64,000 nucleotides of DNA from Sphingobacteriales bacterium (lineage in GTDB: Bacteria > Bacteroidota > Bacteroidia > Chitinophagales > Chitinophagaceae). Shown in pieces: positions 42,711 to 52,090 of this stretch. Both the position numbers and the translations under genes were made by a program. The stretch is taken from assembly GCA_016192105.1 (NCBI GenBank), contig JACPUV010000054.1, forward strand, positions 1-64,000, in the 5' to 3' direction. Numbering within the stretch: position 1 is the first letter of the stretch; each line of letters begins with the position of its first letter. Under the pieces are notes generated by a model, which saw only the letters and a program-made list of their open reading frames with translations, searched no databases and was not told the origin of the DNA.

Positions 42711-44435
42711 CTAATACCCTTCTGCCGCATCATCTCCCCGGTTGTCCGCCACGGCTTCAAATCTTCCATCCGGCAGTACTTTGATACATTCCGTCCGGCC
42801 GATCCCACTTCTTTCTTTGCCAAAGTTGTATCCCATTTTCGTCATTGCTTCTTTTACGGCCGGCGGGAATCCTTTTTCTGTCATCACTTCATCCGGCAGC
42901 CACTGGTGGTGAAACTTGGGTTTGAAGACCGCGTCTTCTGTGCTCATATTGAATTCCAGTATATTCACGAGGGTCTGAAATACCTGGGTGGGGATCGTGG
43001 TGCCGCCGGGTGTGCCTACAACGATATAGGGTCTGTTATCTTTTAATACCAGTGTCGGCGTCATGGAGCTCAGCATCCGTTTACCGGCTTTGATGGCATT
43101 GGCCTCACCTCCCACCGCTCCGTACATATTGGGTACACCGGGTTTAATACTGAAATCATCCATTTCGTCATTCAGGAAGAAACCGGCACCCCCCACTACT
43201 GTGCGGCTGCCATACGAATTATTCAGGGTGGTGGTAACTGAAACGGCGTTGCCGTCTTTATCGATGACACTGAGATGGGTCGTTTCTTCACTTTCGGCAC
43301 GGAGCAGTTCCCCGGGTTTGATCACGGTACTCGGGGTGGCCCGTTCCGGGTCGTAGTTCTTCATCCGGTTTTTCAGGTAATCCTCATTGCTGAGCATGGT
43401 TACCGGCACTTTATAATAATCTGCATCACCCATGTATTCGGCCCGGTCGGCATAGGCTCTTCGTTCCACTTCCGTCATCAGCTGGACGGCGCCCACAGAA
43501 TGGAAACCCATGCCGGCGATATCGCGGTGTTCGATCATCTTCATCATCTGGTTCAGCAACAGGCCCCCGCTGCTGGGCATGGGCATGCCCACTATTTTGT
43601 ACCCTTTGTAATCAAATACATGGGGCGTCCTGGATTTGGCCCTGTATTGCTGAAGGTCATCCAGGCTGATGATACCACTGCCTCTTTTCATTTCTTCCAC
43701 GATCAGCCTAGCGGTTTCTCCCCCGTAGAACCCGGCTGCTCCTTTTTCCCGGATGCGCCGCAAGGTCTTAGCGAGGTCTGCCTGTACAAGTGTATCGCCT
43801 TCTTTCCAGGGTGTTTCTTTTACAAAGACCGGCATCACACTGTTGTATTTTTTGAGGTCGGGCTGCAGGCTGTTCAGGCTCCTGGCCTCTGATGCGGTGA
43901 TGATAAATCCTCTTTCTGCCAGTTCAATAGCGGGCTGGATCAGTTTTTCAAAAGGGAGTTTTGCATAACGGTGAGCAGCAAAGAGACCCGCCACTGTTCC
44001 CGGTACACCGGAGGACAAATGGCCCAGCTGACTTTGCTGCGTATTCGCCGTACCATTCGCATCCAGGTACATATCGCGGTGTGCTGCACCCGGCGCCATT
44101 TCCCGGTAATCCAGCGCAATGGTTTCTCCCTTACTTAAACGGGCGACCATAAAACCACCACCGCCCAGGTTGCCTGCATTGGGATACACAACAGCCAGTG
44201 CCAGTTGAGTGGCGATCGCTGCATCCACGGCATTGCCCCCTATTTTCAGGACAGCAACCCCCGCCTTGCTGGCCAGCGGGTGTGCCGATACCACGGCGCC
44301 ATTCGCTGCCTCAACTTTCTTGGTAATCGAATAATGGTAGGGATCAAAAGTTGTGACGGCCGCATTTTTTTGCGTGGGTTTGCAGGCGGTCAGCAGGAGC
44401 AGTACAACAACAAATGCAGGTATTCTTTTACGCAT
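42711..44435 (-). CDS. ggt: Gamma-glutamyltransferase (lipoprotein)
   Basis: 574 residues. Cleaves the gamma-glutamyl bond of glutathione and transfers or hydrolyses it in the periplasm. The signal ends in a lipobox (LLLLTAC; Cys18). The proenzyme matures by self-cleavage before a Thr: the motif TTHLSVIDKDG fits, with Thr385 the nucleophile. Substrate-binding patterns are present (LALDYRE-type region ALDYREMAPGAA, NNSYGSR, and GTPGGTTIPT in the small subunit). The full length is normal. A tandem array of GGTTGAG follows its stop. Confidence 0.93.
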   Translation of the reverse strand: MRKRIPAFVVVLLLLTACKPTQKNAAVTTFDPYHYSITKKVEAANGAVVSAHPLASKAGVAVLKIGGNAVDAAIATQLALAVVYPNAGNLGGGGFMVARLSKGETIALDYREMAPGAAHRDMYLDANGTANTQQSQLGHLSSGVPGTVAGLFAAHRYAKLPFEKLIQPAIELAERGFIITASEARSLNSLQPDLKKYNSVMPVFVKETPWKEGDTLVQADLAKTLRRIREKGAAGFYGGETARLIVEEMKRGSGIISLDDLQQYRAKSRTPHVFDYKGYKIVGMPMPSSGGLLLNQMMKMIEHRDIAGMGFHSVGAVQLMTEVERRAYADRAEYMGDADYYKVPVTMLSNEDYLKNRMKNYDPERATPSTVIKPGELLRAESEETTHLSVIDKDGNAVSVTTTLNNSYGSRTVVGGAGFFLNDEMDDFSIKPGVPNMYGAVGGEANAIKAGKRMLSSMTPTLVLKDNRPYIVVGTPGGTTIPTQVFQTLVNILEFNMSTEDAVFKPKFHHQWLPDEVMTEKGFPPAVKEAMTKMGYNFGKERSGIGRTECIKVLPDGRFEAVADNRGDDAAEGY

Positions 44436-44602
44436 GTAATGAATTTAACAGTGGATAAAACTACAGAAATCAGGGGATTTGCCGGGAACCAAAATCCGCT
44501 TGCAGCAAAAAAATGATCCCCGGAGGCCCTGCCCCAAAAAAGCGGGATGAGGTTTTGATACAGGCAATAGCTTCGTTAACTTGCTGGACTAAACCATACG
44601 CC

Positions 44603-47128
44603 ATGCACCGTAAGTTGCTCCTCCCGGTTTTAAGTTTGCTGATTGTAGTCTCCGCTGCGGCACAGGTAAAATCGCCGGAAGAATTTCTCGGGTATAAGAC
44701 AGGCGCCCGTTATACCCCGCATTTTAAAGTAGTCAGTTATTTTCAGCATGTGGCAGCCAATGCGCCGGACAGGATGAAACTGCAAACCTACGGGGAAACC
44801 CCCGAAGGAAGACCCCTGCTGCTGGCCATTATTTCTTCCCCGGAAAATATGCAGCAGATTGAACAGCTGCGGATGAACAATCTGCGGCTGGCCAACCTCA
44901 CAAAAGATAAGATGGCGCCCCTGGAAGAAAACGCACCGGCTGTTGTATGGCTGAGTTATAATGTACACGGCAATGAAGCGTCTTCCACGGAGGCCTCGAT
45001 GCTTACCCTGTATGAACTGGTGAACCCGGCTGTAACAAAAACGAAAGAGTGGCTGAAGAATACAGTGGTGGTCATTGATCCCTGTCTGAATCCGGATGGG
45101 CGTGACCGTTATATTAACTGGTTTAATTCAGTGGTGGGCAAACAGTTTAACCCGCAGCGGGTAGCCCGCGAGCACCGGGAGCCCTGGCCCGGCGGAAGGA
45201 CCAATCATTACAATTATGACCTGAACCGTGACTGGGCCTGGCAGACGCAGGTGGAAAGCCAGCAGCGGATGAAAATGTACAACCAGTGGATGCCACAGGT
45301 GCATGTGGATTTTCATGAACAGGGAATCAATGAACCTTATTATTTCGCTCCGGCTGCGGAACCTTATCATGAAGTGATCACGAACTGGCAGCGGGAATTC
45401 CAGGCAGCGATCGGGAAGAACCATGCGAAATATTTTGACCAGCAGGGCTGGCTGTTTTTTACGAAAGAGCGGTTTGATCTCCTGTATCCTTCTTACGGGG
45501 ATACCTATCCCACCTACAATGGCAGTATCGGCATGACCTATGAGCAGGGCGGGATCGGGGCCGGCCTGGGAGTGATCCTGGAGGAGGGAGATACGCTGAC
45601 CCTGGCGGACCGGGCACAGCACCATTTCACCACGTCTTTGAGTACGATCGAAATATCATCGTTGAATGCGGGCCGGCTGGTAAAGGAGTTCCGTAAGTTT
45701 TTCAATGATGCGGTTACCACGGGATATGGGGAATACAAAACATTTGTAGTGAAATATGAAGCGCGTAACGAGGAACGGATCTGGAAGCTGCTCCAGTTAC
45801 TGGACAAAAACGGAATACGCTATTCAGCAGGAAATGGCGCCGGGGGAAAAGGATATAATTATTTCAGCGGGAAGGAGGAATCGTTTACGGCTGGTACGGA
45901 TGATATCGTGATCCCTGTATTACAGCCGCGTTCGGCCCTGGTGAAGGTTTTGTTTGAACCCAAATCGAAATTATCCGACTCTGTAACATATGACATTACA
46001 GCCTGGTCGCTGCCCTATGCGTACGGATTGAATGCCTGGGCCTCGAGGGATAAACTGCCTGCGGGTGGAGCTTATGAGCAGAAAAAACCGGTGGTCAACA
46101 AGGAAACAAATTATGGGTATGTGATTCCCTGGGGCGGGACAAAAACAGTTAAGCTGGTGGGGCACTTATTGCAAAAAGGGATCCTGCTCCGTTTTGCGGA
46201 ACAACCCTTTGAAGTGAATGGAAATAAATTTGACCGGGGAGCGGTGATCGTACTCAGAACGGCAAATAATAAATTCGGGAATGGTTTGTGGAAATTGGTC
46301 CGGGAAATAGCCACGTCAGACGGAATACAGCTCTACCCCGTCAGCAGCGGTTATGTGGACAAGGGTTTTGATTTTGGGAGCGACAGGGTACACCCGCTGC
46401 ATGCGCCCCGGGTAGCGCTGGTAACCGGTGAAGGAGTGAGTCCTAATGCGGCCGGCGAACTCTGGCATTTCTTTGACCAGGAGCTGGATTACCCGGTCAC
46501 GCTGATCAACAGCAATGACCTGGGCCGTGCCGACTGGAATGTGATCGATGTACTGGTTATGCCGGATGGTAATTACCGCTTCCTGGGAAATAAGGAAGAA
46601 CTGGAAGCATTCAAAGCCTGGATCAATAAAGGCGGGCGGGTAGTGGCCCTGGAAGGAGCCGTGGCACAACTCGCCAAAGCGGATATCGGCAGCAAGCCCA
46701 AAAAAGCGGAGGAAGGAGAAAAGAAAGATAAAACGGAAAATTATGAGGCCCTCCGGGAATATCAGTCCCGTGAAAGGGAATCCGTATCCGGCTTTACGCC
46801 CGGTTCAATCTGGAAAGTCACACTGGATCCATCGCATCCGCTGGCTTTTGGCTATCCTGATTATTATTTTACGCTCAAACAGGATGATACTATTTATGAG
46901 TTCCTGAAAGAAGGCGGCTGGAATGTGGGGGTGATCAAGAAGGAAAATGCCGTGGCCGGTTTTGTAGGTGCCGGACTGCAGCCCAAACTGAAAGACGGTT
47001 TATTATTCGGTGTGCAGCAAATGGGGAATGGTACCGTCAACCTGCTCAGCGATAATGTACTATTCCGGAGTTTCTGGGAGAATGGTAAATTACTGTTTTG
47101 TAACGCGGTTTTTTTGTCGGGGAATTGA
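44603..47128 (+). CDS. Secreted M14-family zinc carboxypeptidase with C-terminal GATase-like region
   Basis: 841 residues from ATG 44603 (MHRKLLLPVLSLLIVVSAAAQ is a signal peptide); earlier in-frame codons are rejected. The M14 zinc site is HGNEASSTE (His and Glu) in LSYNVHGNEAS. Later DFHEQGINEPYYF gives the third ligand region, and the glutamate base would lie in MTYEQGG. The C-terminal part (about 600-840) contains RVALVTGEGVSPNAAGELWHFF and RVVALEGAVAQL, a fold like class I glutamine amidotransferases without a clear catalytic triad. Target peptides are unknown. The neighbouring PIG-L protein ends in a similar region. Confidence 0.85.
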   Translation: MHRKLLLPVLSLLIVVSAAAQVKSPEEFLGYKTGARYTPHFKVVSYFQHVAANAPDRMKLQTYGETPEGRPLLLAIISSPENMQQIEQLRMNNLRLANLTKDKMAPLEENAPAVVWLSYNVHGNEASSTEASMLTLYELVNPAVTKTKEWLKNTVVVIDPCLNPDGRDRYINWFNSVVGKQFNPQRVAREHREPWPGGRTNHYNYDLNRDWAWQTQVESQQRMKMYNQWMPQVHVDFHEQGINEPYYFAPAAEPYHEVITNWQREFQAAIGKNHAKYFDQQGWLFFTKERFDLLYPSYGDTYPTYNGSIGMTYEQGGIGAGLGVILEEGDTLTLADRAQHHFTTSLSTIEISSLNAGRLVKEFRKFFNDAVTTGYGEYKTFVVKYEARNEERIWKLLQLLDKNGIRYSAGNGAGGKGYNYFSGKEESFTAGTDDIVIPVLQPRSALVKVLFEPKSKLSDSVTYDITAWSLPYAYGLNAWASRDKLPAGGAYEQKKPVVNKETNYGYVIPWGGTKTVKLVGHLLQKGILLRFAEQPFEVNGNKFDRGAVIVLRTANNKFGNGLWKLVREIATSDGIQLYPVSSGYVDKGFDFGSDRVHPLHAPRVALVTGEGVSPNAAGELWHFFDQELDYPVTLINSNDLGRADWNVIDVLVMPDGNYRFLGNKEELEAFKAWINKGGRVVALEGAVAQLAKADIGSKPKKAEEGEKKDKTENYEALREYQSRERESVSGFTPGSIWKVTLDPSHPLAFGYPDYYFTLKQDDTIYEFLKEGGWNVGVIKKENAVAGFVGAGLQPKLKDGLLFGVQQMGNGTVNLLSDNVLFRSFWENGKLLFCNAVFLSGN

Positions 47129-47136
47129 TGGTGAGG

Positions 47137-47157
47137 AGATAGTAGCTAACAGCTAAT
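47137..47157. repeat. Short AGCTAAC heptad array
   Basis: Three 7-base units (AGATAGT, AGCTAAC, AGCTAAT) lie just after the M14 gene. The array is short and on its own would be weak, but the unit recurs in variant form at 52005 (AGTGAAC, AGCGAAC, TGCTAAT). Confidence 0.4.
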
Positions 47158-47175
47158 TGATATCTGACAACAATC

Positions 47176-47243
47176 AACTCCGGGAAGGAAGATACGGGGG
47201 AACAGGATGATTCTTATAAGTAGCGGAACTTCCCGGAGTTTTT
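47176..47243 (+). terminator. Long-loop hairpin terminator after the M14 peptidase gene
   Basis: AACTCCGGGAAG (47176-47187) pairs with CTTCCCGGAGTT (47229-47240), followed by TTT. The 41-base loop is long for a simple terminator but the stem is perfect. Confidence 0.6.
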
Positions 47244-47368
47244 AACAGAATATTTAAGAGGATGACGAATCAACCCGTTCTTCCGCTCATCCCTGCTTTC
47301 GGGCACCCGGCGTATCCGGCTTCCTGACTTGCTGACTTTCCGATATATTCGCTGAATAATTTTCCCGG

Positions 47369-49864
47369 ATGAAAAAAATGCTTTTATTATTCCTGGCGGC
47401 AGGCCAGTTGATAACGGGCGGGGCACAGGCTCCCCAAAACTGGACTTCTGCAGAAATGTACCAGGCATTGCTCAAACTGAAAGTACTGGGTTCCGTATTG
47501 TATGTGGCCGCACATCCCGATGATGAGAACACCCGCCTGATTACCTATTTGTCGAAGGATAAACTTTACAGGACCGGCTATCTCTCCATGACAAGAGGAG
47601 ACGGAGGCCAGAACCTGATCGGAGAGGAGCAGGGCATTGAACTGGGGTTACTTCGCACACAGGAACTACTCGCAGCCCGTCGTATCGATGGCGGGGAGCA
47701 ATTTTTCACGCGGGCTTACGATTTTGGTTATTCGAAAAACCCGGAAGAAACTTTTACCAAATGGGATAAAGAGAAAATACTGGGTGATGTGGTTTGGGTG
47801 ATCCGGAAATTCCAGCCGGATATCATTGTAACCAGGTTTCCGACAACCGGTGAGGGCGGACACGGTCACCATACTGCTTCAGCCATCCTGGCCAATGAGG
47901 CTTTTACCGCTGCTGCCGATCCCAACCGCTTCCCGGAACAACTGAAATATGTAACCGTATGGCAGGCAAAACGGGTATTGTGGAATACGTTCAATTTTGG
48001 TGGCACCAACACCACAAGGGAAGACCAGTTCAAAGTAGATGTGGGAGGGTACAACCCCCTGCTGGGAAAAAGTTATGGAGAGATCGCAGCCGGGAGCCGC
48101 AGCCAGCATAAGAGCCAGGGTTTTGGCGTACCGGCTACCCGCGGCGAATCCTGGGAATATTTCAAAGCTACCAGGGGAGATCAGCCGGCTATGGATCTGC
48201 TGGAAGGGACCGAACCCGGTTGGAAGAGGATAACCGGCAGTGAGGCCATCACCGGTTTGCTTGACAGTATTATCAGCCACTTTGACTTGCTGCACCCCGA
48301 GCGATCCGTACAGGGACTGGTCCGGTTGTATTCAGCAATTAACCAATTGCCGGATGGAAACTGGAAAATACAAAAGCTGTCCGAAGTGCAGGAACTGATC
48401 ACCCAGTGCAGCGGCCTGTTCCTCGATGTAACAACGACTGAACAGTTTGCTGTGCAAACCGATTCCCTCCGGGTCAGTTTCAGTTTTAATAACCGGTTGG
48501 GAACAGATGCCATACTGGAAAAAGTGCAACTGGACGATGAATTGGATTCCGTATTCAATAAAGCCCTGGAGAAAAACCGCAATTTCAGTTTCCAGAAAAC
48601 GGTACTGGTGCCGGCAGAGAAACCCATCACCCAGCCCTACTGGCTGGCGAACAAAATGGAGGAAGGTTATTTTACAGTGACGGATCAGCAAAAGATCGGG
48701 CAACCCGGTGCGGACCCGGCCTATAAAGCAGTCATCCGGGTAAAAATATACGATCACTCTTTTTATTTTGCCCGGCGGGTGAAATACAAATTTACCGACC
48801 CGGTGAAGGGAGAGCTGTACTGGCCCCTGGTGGTCCTGCCACCGGCAGAGTTTGAGTTTGATGCCGCCAATACTATTTCCATCAATGACTCCCTGACAAA
48901 AGCACCGCTGCATTTCAGTACCAACCTGCGCCGGGACACTGCTGAGTACCAGGTGAGACTGAATTATCCAGCTCATTGGCATGCAGACAGAAAAGAATTT
49001 ACCTATAAACCCTGGCCCGGTAATCGCAGCAATGCTACTTCTTATAGCCTGGTACCACGGACAAAAAACAGGTCTTTTGCCGATACTATTTCGGTTGCTG
49101 TCAGCAAAAACAATAAGCCGGTTTATGCGGGGGAGCGGAAACAGATCCGGTATGACCATATCCCTGCAATCGTTTATTTTAAAGATGCGAAAGCAAATAC
49201 AGTGCAGATCGACCTGAAAATTTTTGGCAGGAAGATCGGGTATATCACCGGCGCAGGGGATAAGGTTCCCGAAGCATTGGAACAGATGGGGTATGAAGTG
49301 ACAATCCTGGGAGATAAGGAACTCTCCAAAAATAATCTCAGCCAGTTTGATGCGATCCTTACGGGTATAAGGGCTTATAATACGCATGACTGGATGAATA
49401 AACATTACGACAGGCTGATGAAATATGTGAACGAGGGAGGTAACCTGGTTGTGCAGTATAATACCAGTAACCAGATCGGGCCGGTACTGGCAAAGATCGG
49501 ACCCTACCCGTTTACGATCACCCGGACAAGAGTCACGGATGAAAAAGCTGCGGTAACTTTATTAAATCCGGAGCACCCGGTATTTAATTTCCCGAATAAG
49601 ATCACGGGGGATGATTTTATGGGATGGAAACAAGAGAGAAGCATTTATCATGCGGCCGATACATCCGGTAAATTTGAAAAGCTGATCGGGATGGCTGACC
49701 CGGGCGAGAAGTCGGATAACGGCAGCCTGCTGGTTGCCCGCTACGGGAAGGGCTGGTTTACCTATACCGGTATTGTATTTTTCAGGGAATTACCGGCAGG
49801 GGTACCGGGCGCATACCGGTTGCTTGCGAATATCATTGCGTTAAACAAGAAAAAAGGATTCTGA
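47369..49864 (+). CDS. Secreted PIG-L family deacetylase with C-terminal GATase-like region
   Basis: 831 residues. A signal peptide (about 1-20) precedes the LmbE/PIG-L domain. The metal motif AAHPDDE is at residues 48-53 and the second His cluster GGHGHHTASA near 163. These enzymes remove N-acetyl groups from sugars or lipids. A beta-sandwich middle region (about 330-560) follows. The C-terminus (about 610-830) resembles a ThuA/GATase-like fold (KIGYITGAGDKVPEALEQMGYEVTILG, EGGNLVVQYNTSN). The stop overlaps the next small gene by one base (TGATG). It is the first gene of a run that ends with the sodium symporter. Confidence 0.87.
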   Translation: MKKMLLLFLAAGQLITGGAQAPQNWTSAEMYQALLKLKVLGSVLYVAAHPDDENTRLITYLSKDKLYRTGYLSMTRGDGGQNLIGEEQGIELGLLRTQELLAARRIDGGEQFFTRAYDFGYSKNPEETFTKWDKEKILGDVVWVIRKFQPDIIVTRFPTTGEGGHGHHTASAILANEAFTAAADPNRFPEQLKYVTVWQAKRVLWNTFNFGGTNTTREDQFKVDVGGYNPLLGKSYGEIAAGSRSQHKSQGFGVPATRGESWEYFKATRGDQPAMDLLEGTEPGWKRITGSEAITGLLDSIISHFDLLHPERSVQGLVRLYSAINQLPDGNWKIQKLSEVQELITQCSGLFLDVTTTEQFAVQTDSLRVSFSFNNRLGTDAILEKVQLDDELDSVFNKALEKNRNFSFQKTVLVPAEKPITQPYWLANKMEEGYFTVTDQQKIGQPGADPAYKAVIRVKIYDHSFYFARRVKYKFTDPVKGELYWPLVVLPPAEFEFDAANTISINDSLTKAPLHFSTNLRRDTAEYQVRLNYPAHWHADRKEFTYKPWPGNRSNATSYSLVPRTKNRSFADTISVAVSKNNKPVYAGERKQIRYDHIPAIVYFKDAKANTVQIDLKIFGRKIGYITGAGDKVPEALEQMGYEVTILGDKELSKNNLSQFDAILTGIRAYNTHDWMNKHYDRLMKYVNEGGNLVVQYNTSNQIGPVLAKIGPYPFTITRTRVTDEKAAVTLLNPEHPVFNFPNKITGDDFMGWKQERSIYHAADTSGKFEKLIGMADPGEKSDNGSLLVARYGKGWFTYTGIVFFRELPAGVPGAYRLLANIIALNKKKGF

Positions 49865-50040
49865 TGGCAGCGGAAAGAAAACCCGATGCAAAGAGGGGGG
49901 AGATGGCTTTTATTTTTTCTATTGTGCTGGGCCTTGCATTGGGTGTAATGATCAAGAAGATCAGGGTCGGGATCCTGATCGGCCTGGTGCTGGGCATCCT
50001 GGTGGTGCTGACCGGCTGGCTGAGGACGACCCGTAAATAA
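49864..50040 (+). CDS. Small two-helix membrane protein
   Basis: 58 residues starting MAAERKPDAKRGEMAF. Two hydrophobic segments (about 14-29 and 35-52) are separated by a basic loop (IKKIRVG), so it is a small integral membrane protein. Its ATG shares one base with the stop of the PIG-L gene (TGATG). I do not recognise a named family. Its place between the PIG-L gene and the symporter and the tight spacing suggest it is co-made with them. It has no enzymatic residues. Confidence 0.72.
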   Translation: MAAERKPDAKRGEMAFIFSIVLGLALGVMIKKIRVGILIGLVLGILVVLTGWLRTTRK

Positions 50041-50043
50041 GAT

Positions 50044-50169
50044 ATGCCCGATTCCACAAACGATAAAGCGCCCATTTTCAAAAGCTGGACAGGCTGGTAT
50101 GTATTTGTCCTCCTGTTCCTGCTTGTATTGATCGGGCTGTTCTATTTGATCACCAAACGATTTGCATGA
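50044..50169 (+). CDS. Single-helix membrane protein, possible symporter accessory subunit
   Basis: 41 residues: a polar N-terminus (MPDSTNDKAPIFKSWTGW), one long hydrophobic helix (about 18-36) and a basic end (TKRFA). The stop overlaps the symporter start by four bases (ATGA), so translation is coupled. It matches the pattern of tiny one-helix partners found next to sodium:solute symporters in Bacteroidota. It could stabilise or regulate the symporter; this is inference. Confidence 0.75.
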   Translation: MPDSTNDKAPIFKSWTGWYVFVLLFLLVLIGLFYLITKRFA

Positions 50170-51893
50170 GCCAGCCGGACTGGATCATACTGGTTATTAC
50201 CCTCCTGGCGATTGTGTCGTACGGGCTTTACAAAAGCCGTACTTCGCATAACCTGGACGGTTATTTCCTGAGCAACCGGAGCCTGCCCTGGGGACTGGTA
50301 CTGCTCAGTATTATGGGTACACAGGCCAGTGCCATTACTTTTTTATCGGCCCCCGGCCAGGCCTATACCGATGGGATGCGGTTTGTGCAGTATTATTTCG
50401 GGATACCGCTGGCCATGATTGTAATCAGCATTTTTTTTGTACCCATCTTCCGCCGGTTGAAAGTTTATACGGCCTATGAATACCTTGAGCAACGATTTGA
50501 CGGGAAGACCCGGACCCTGACTACCCTGTTGTTTTTCCTGCAGCGGGGTTTATCTACGGGTATCAGTGTTTTTGCACCTTCCATTATCCTGTCTTCCCTG
50601 CTGGGCTGGGATATCATGTGGACCAATATTTTCATGGGGGGATTACTGATCATTTACACCATGACCGGCGGGGCAAAAGCCGTAGCCTATACACAGCAAT
50701 TGCAGTTGATGATCGTGTTTACCGGGATGTTCCTGGCTGCTTATATGGTGGTGGGGATGCTGCCGGAGCAAGTCGGCTTTGCCGATGCACTGGAAGTGGG
50801 GGGGAAACTCGGTAAGCTGAATGTGATCACCACGGGAATCACAGAGAAAGGATTTAACTGGAGCGACCAGTACAATTTATTAAGCGGGATCATTGGCGGT
50901 TTCTTCCTGGCCCTTTCTTATTTCGGGACGGACCAGAGTCAGGTGGGCCGTTACCTGACGGCTAAATCGCTTACCGAAAGCCGGATGGGATTACTGATGA
51001 ACGGTATTGTAAAAGTGCCGATGCAATTCCTGATCCTGCTGATCGGGGTGCTGGTCTTTACCTTTTACCAGTTCAACAGCGCTCCCATTTTTTTTAACGA
51101 AGTACAACTGAAGAAGCTGGAACAGTCCGCCTATAAGGATTCGCTGGCTATTGTGCAGCATCAGTATGATTCGGTGGCCGTGATCAAACAAAAAACTGTA
51201 CTGACCTATTCGGCAGCCCGGCATGCAAAAAATGAAGTGCTGGCGGATCAGTCGGTGCAAAACCTGCGCTCCCTGCAACAGGAATCCGACCGTTTACGTA
51301 AAAAAGTGGTGAACTGGCTGAATAAAAATGTGCCGGGCGGGGACGGGAATGATACCAATTATATCTTTCTTCGCTTTGTGGTGGATCATCTACCCGTGGG
51401 ACTGGTAGGGCTGCTGATCGCGATCATCTTTCTCGCCTCCTGGGGCAGTATTGCGGCTGCGATCAATTCACTGGCTTCCTGCTCCATGGTGGATTTCCAC
51501 CGAAGGTTCACCAAGCGTACGGATTCCGCGGAGGATGAATACCGGCTTTCCAAATGGTACACACTTGGCTGGGGAATCTTTTGTATCGTGGTGGCCATGT
51601 TTACCTATAATATCGGTAACAGCCTGATCGAGGCGGTGAATATTCTCGGCTCCCTGTTTTATGGAGTGATACTGGGGGTCTTCCTGGTAGCGTTCTTCTT
51701 TAAAAAAATAAAAAGCAGTTCGGCCGTTTTCTGGGCAACCCTACTGGCCCAGGCGCTGGTGCTGGCCGTTTTTATCCTGACGCGGACAGGTGTTTTCAAA
51801 ATGGGATTTCTCTGGCTTAACCCGATCGGGGCTTTCGGGGTAATCGGGTTTACATTGCTGTTAAATAAAATAATAGCGGCGAAGAAGGAATGA
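50166..51893 (+). CDS. Sodium:solute symporter (SSS family)
   Basis: 575 residues with about 13 predicted membrane helices. It couples Na+ to uptake of a solute such as a sugar, amino acid or vitamin. Landmarks: SLPWGLVLLSIMGTQASAITFLSAPGQAY (substrate/Na+ region), YEYLEQRFDGKTRTLTTLLFFLQRG, MTGGAKAVAYTQQLQ, YFGTDQSQVGRYL (the typical Asp-Gln-Ser of the family). A long soluble insert (about 310-400, Lys/Gln-rich) lies between helices. The gene is preceded by two small membrane proteins and a PIG-L deacetylase, which suggests uptake of a sugar released by the deacetylase pathway. Confidence 0.9.
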   Translation: MSQPDWIILVITLLAIVSYGLYKSRTSHNLDGYFLSNRSLPWGLVLLSIMGTQASAITFLSAPGQAYTDGMRFVQYYFGIPLAMIVISIFFVPIFRRLKVYTAYEYLEQRFDGKTRTLTTLLFFLQRGLSTGISVFAPSIILSSLLGWDIMWTNIFMGGLLIIYTMTGGAKAVAYTQQLQLMIVFTGMFLAAYMVVGMLPEQVGFADALEVGGKLGKLNVITTGITEKGFNWSDQYNLLSGIIGGFFLALSYFGTDQSQVGRYLTAKSLTESRMGLLMNGIVKVPMQFLILLIGVLVFTFYQFNSAPIFFNEVQLKKLEQSAYKDSLAIVQHQYDSVAVIKQKTVLTYSAARHAKNEVLADQSVQNLRSLQQESDRLRKKVVNWLNKNVPGGDGNDTNYIFLRFVVDHLPVGLVGLLIAIIFLASWGSIAAAINSLASCSMVDFHRRFTKRTDSAEDEYRLSKWYTLGWGIFCIVVAMFTYNIGNSLIEAVNILGSLFYGVILGVFLVAFFFKKIKSSSAVFWATLLAQALVLAVFILTRTGVFKMGFLWLNPIGAFGVIGFTLLLNKIIAAKKE

Positions 51894-52004
51894 AATGATG
51901 AGTAATTCACAGGACACCCTTATCACCAACTTCCTGCCGGGATTGTGAGGAAGGACCACAAGCACATTGAATAAAAGCAACCCTTCTTGGGAGAAACTCC
52001 GGGC

Positions 52005-52025
52005 AGTGAACAGCGAACTGCTAAT
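52005..52025. repeat. AGCGAAC-type heptad array
   Basis: Three units: AGTGAAC, AGCGAAC, TGCTAAT. It sits in the 197-base gap between the convergent symporter and DUF2911 genes, beside the DUF2911 terminator. The unit is close to that at 47144. Confidence 0.45.
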
Positions 52026-52039
52026 TAAATCAGTATTGC

Positions 52040-52074
52040 AAAAAAAAGGCTGCACCATTTCGGGTACAGCCTTT
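52040..52074 (-). terminator. Intrinsic terminator of the DUF2911 gene
   Basis: AAAGGCTG and CAGCCTTT arms (about 52046-52053 and 52067-52074), extended by ACC/GGT with a bulge, form the stem. On the minus strand the stem is followed by eight Ts (52040-52047 on the plus strand are A). Confidence 0.8.
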
Positions 52075-52090
52075 CAATCAGTTCCTGAAA

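Noticed and set aside
42608..42823. N-terminal extension of the DinB-like protein with PSTLN repeats
   Set aside because: It is the translation of the GGTTGAG array plus the end of ggt; the DinB fold starts at the ATG at 42607 or 42601.
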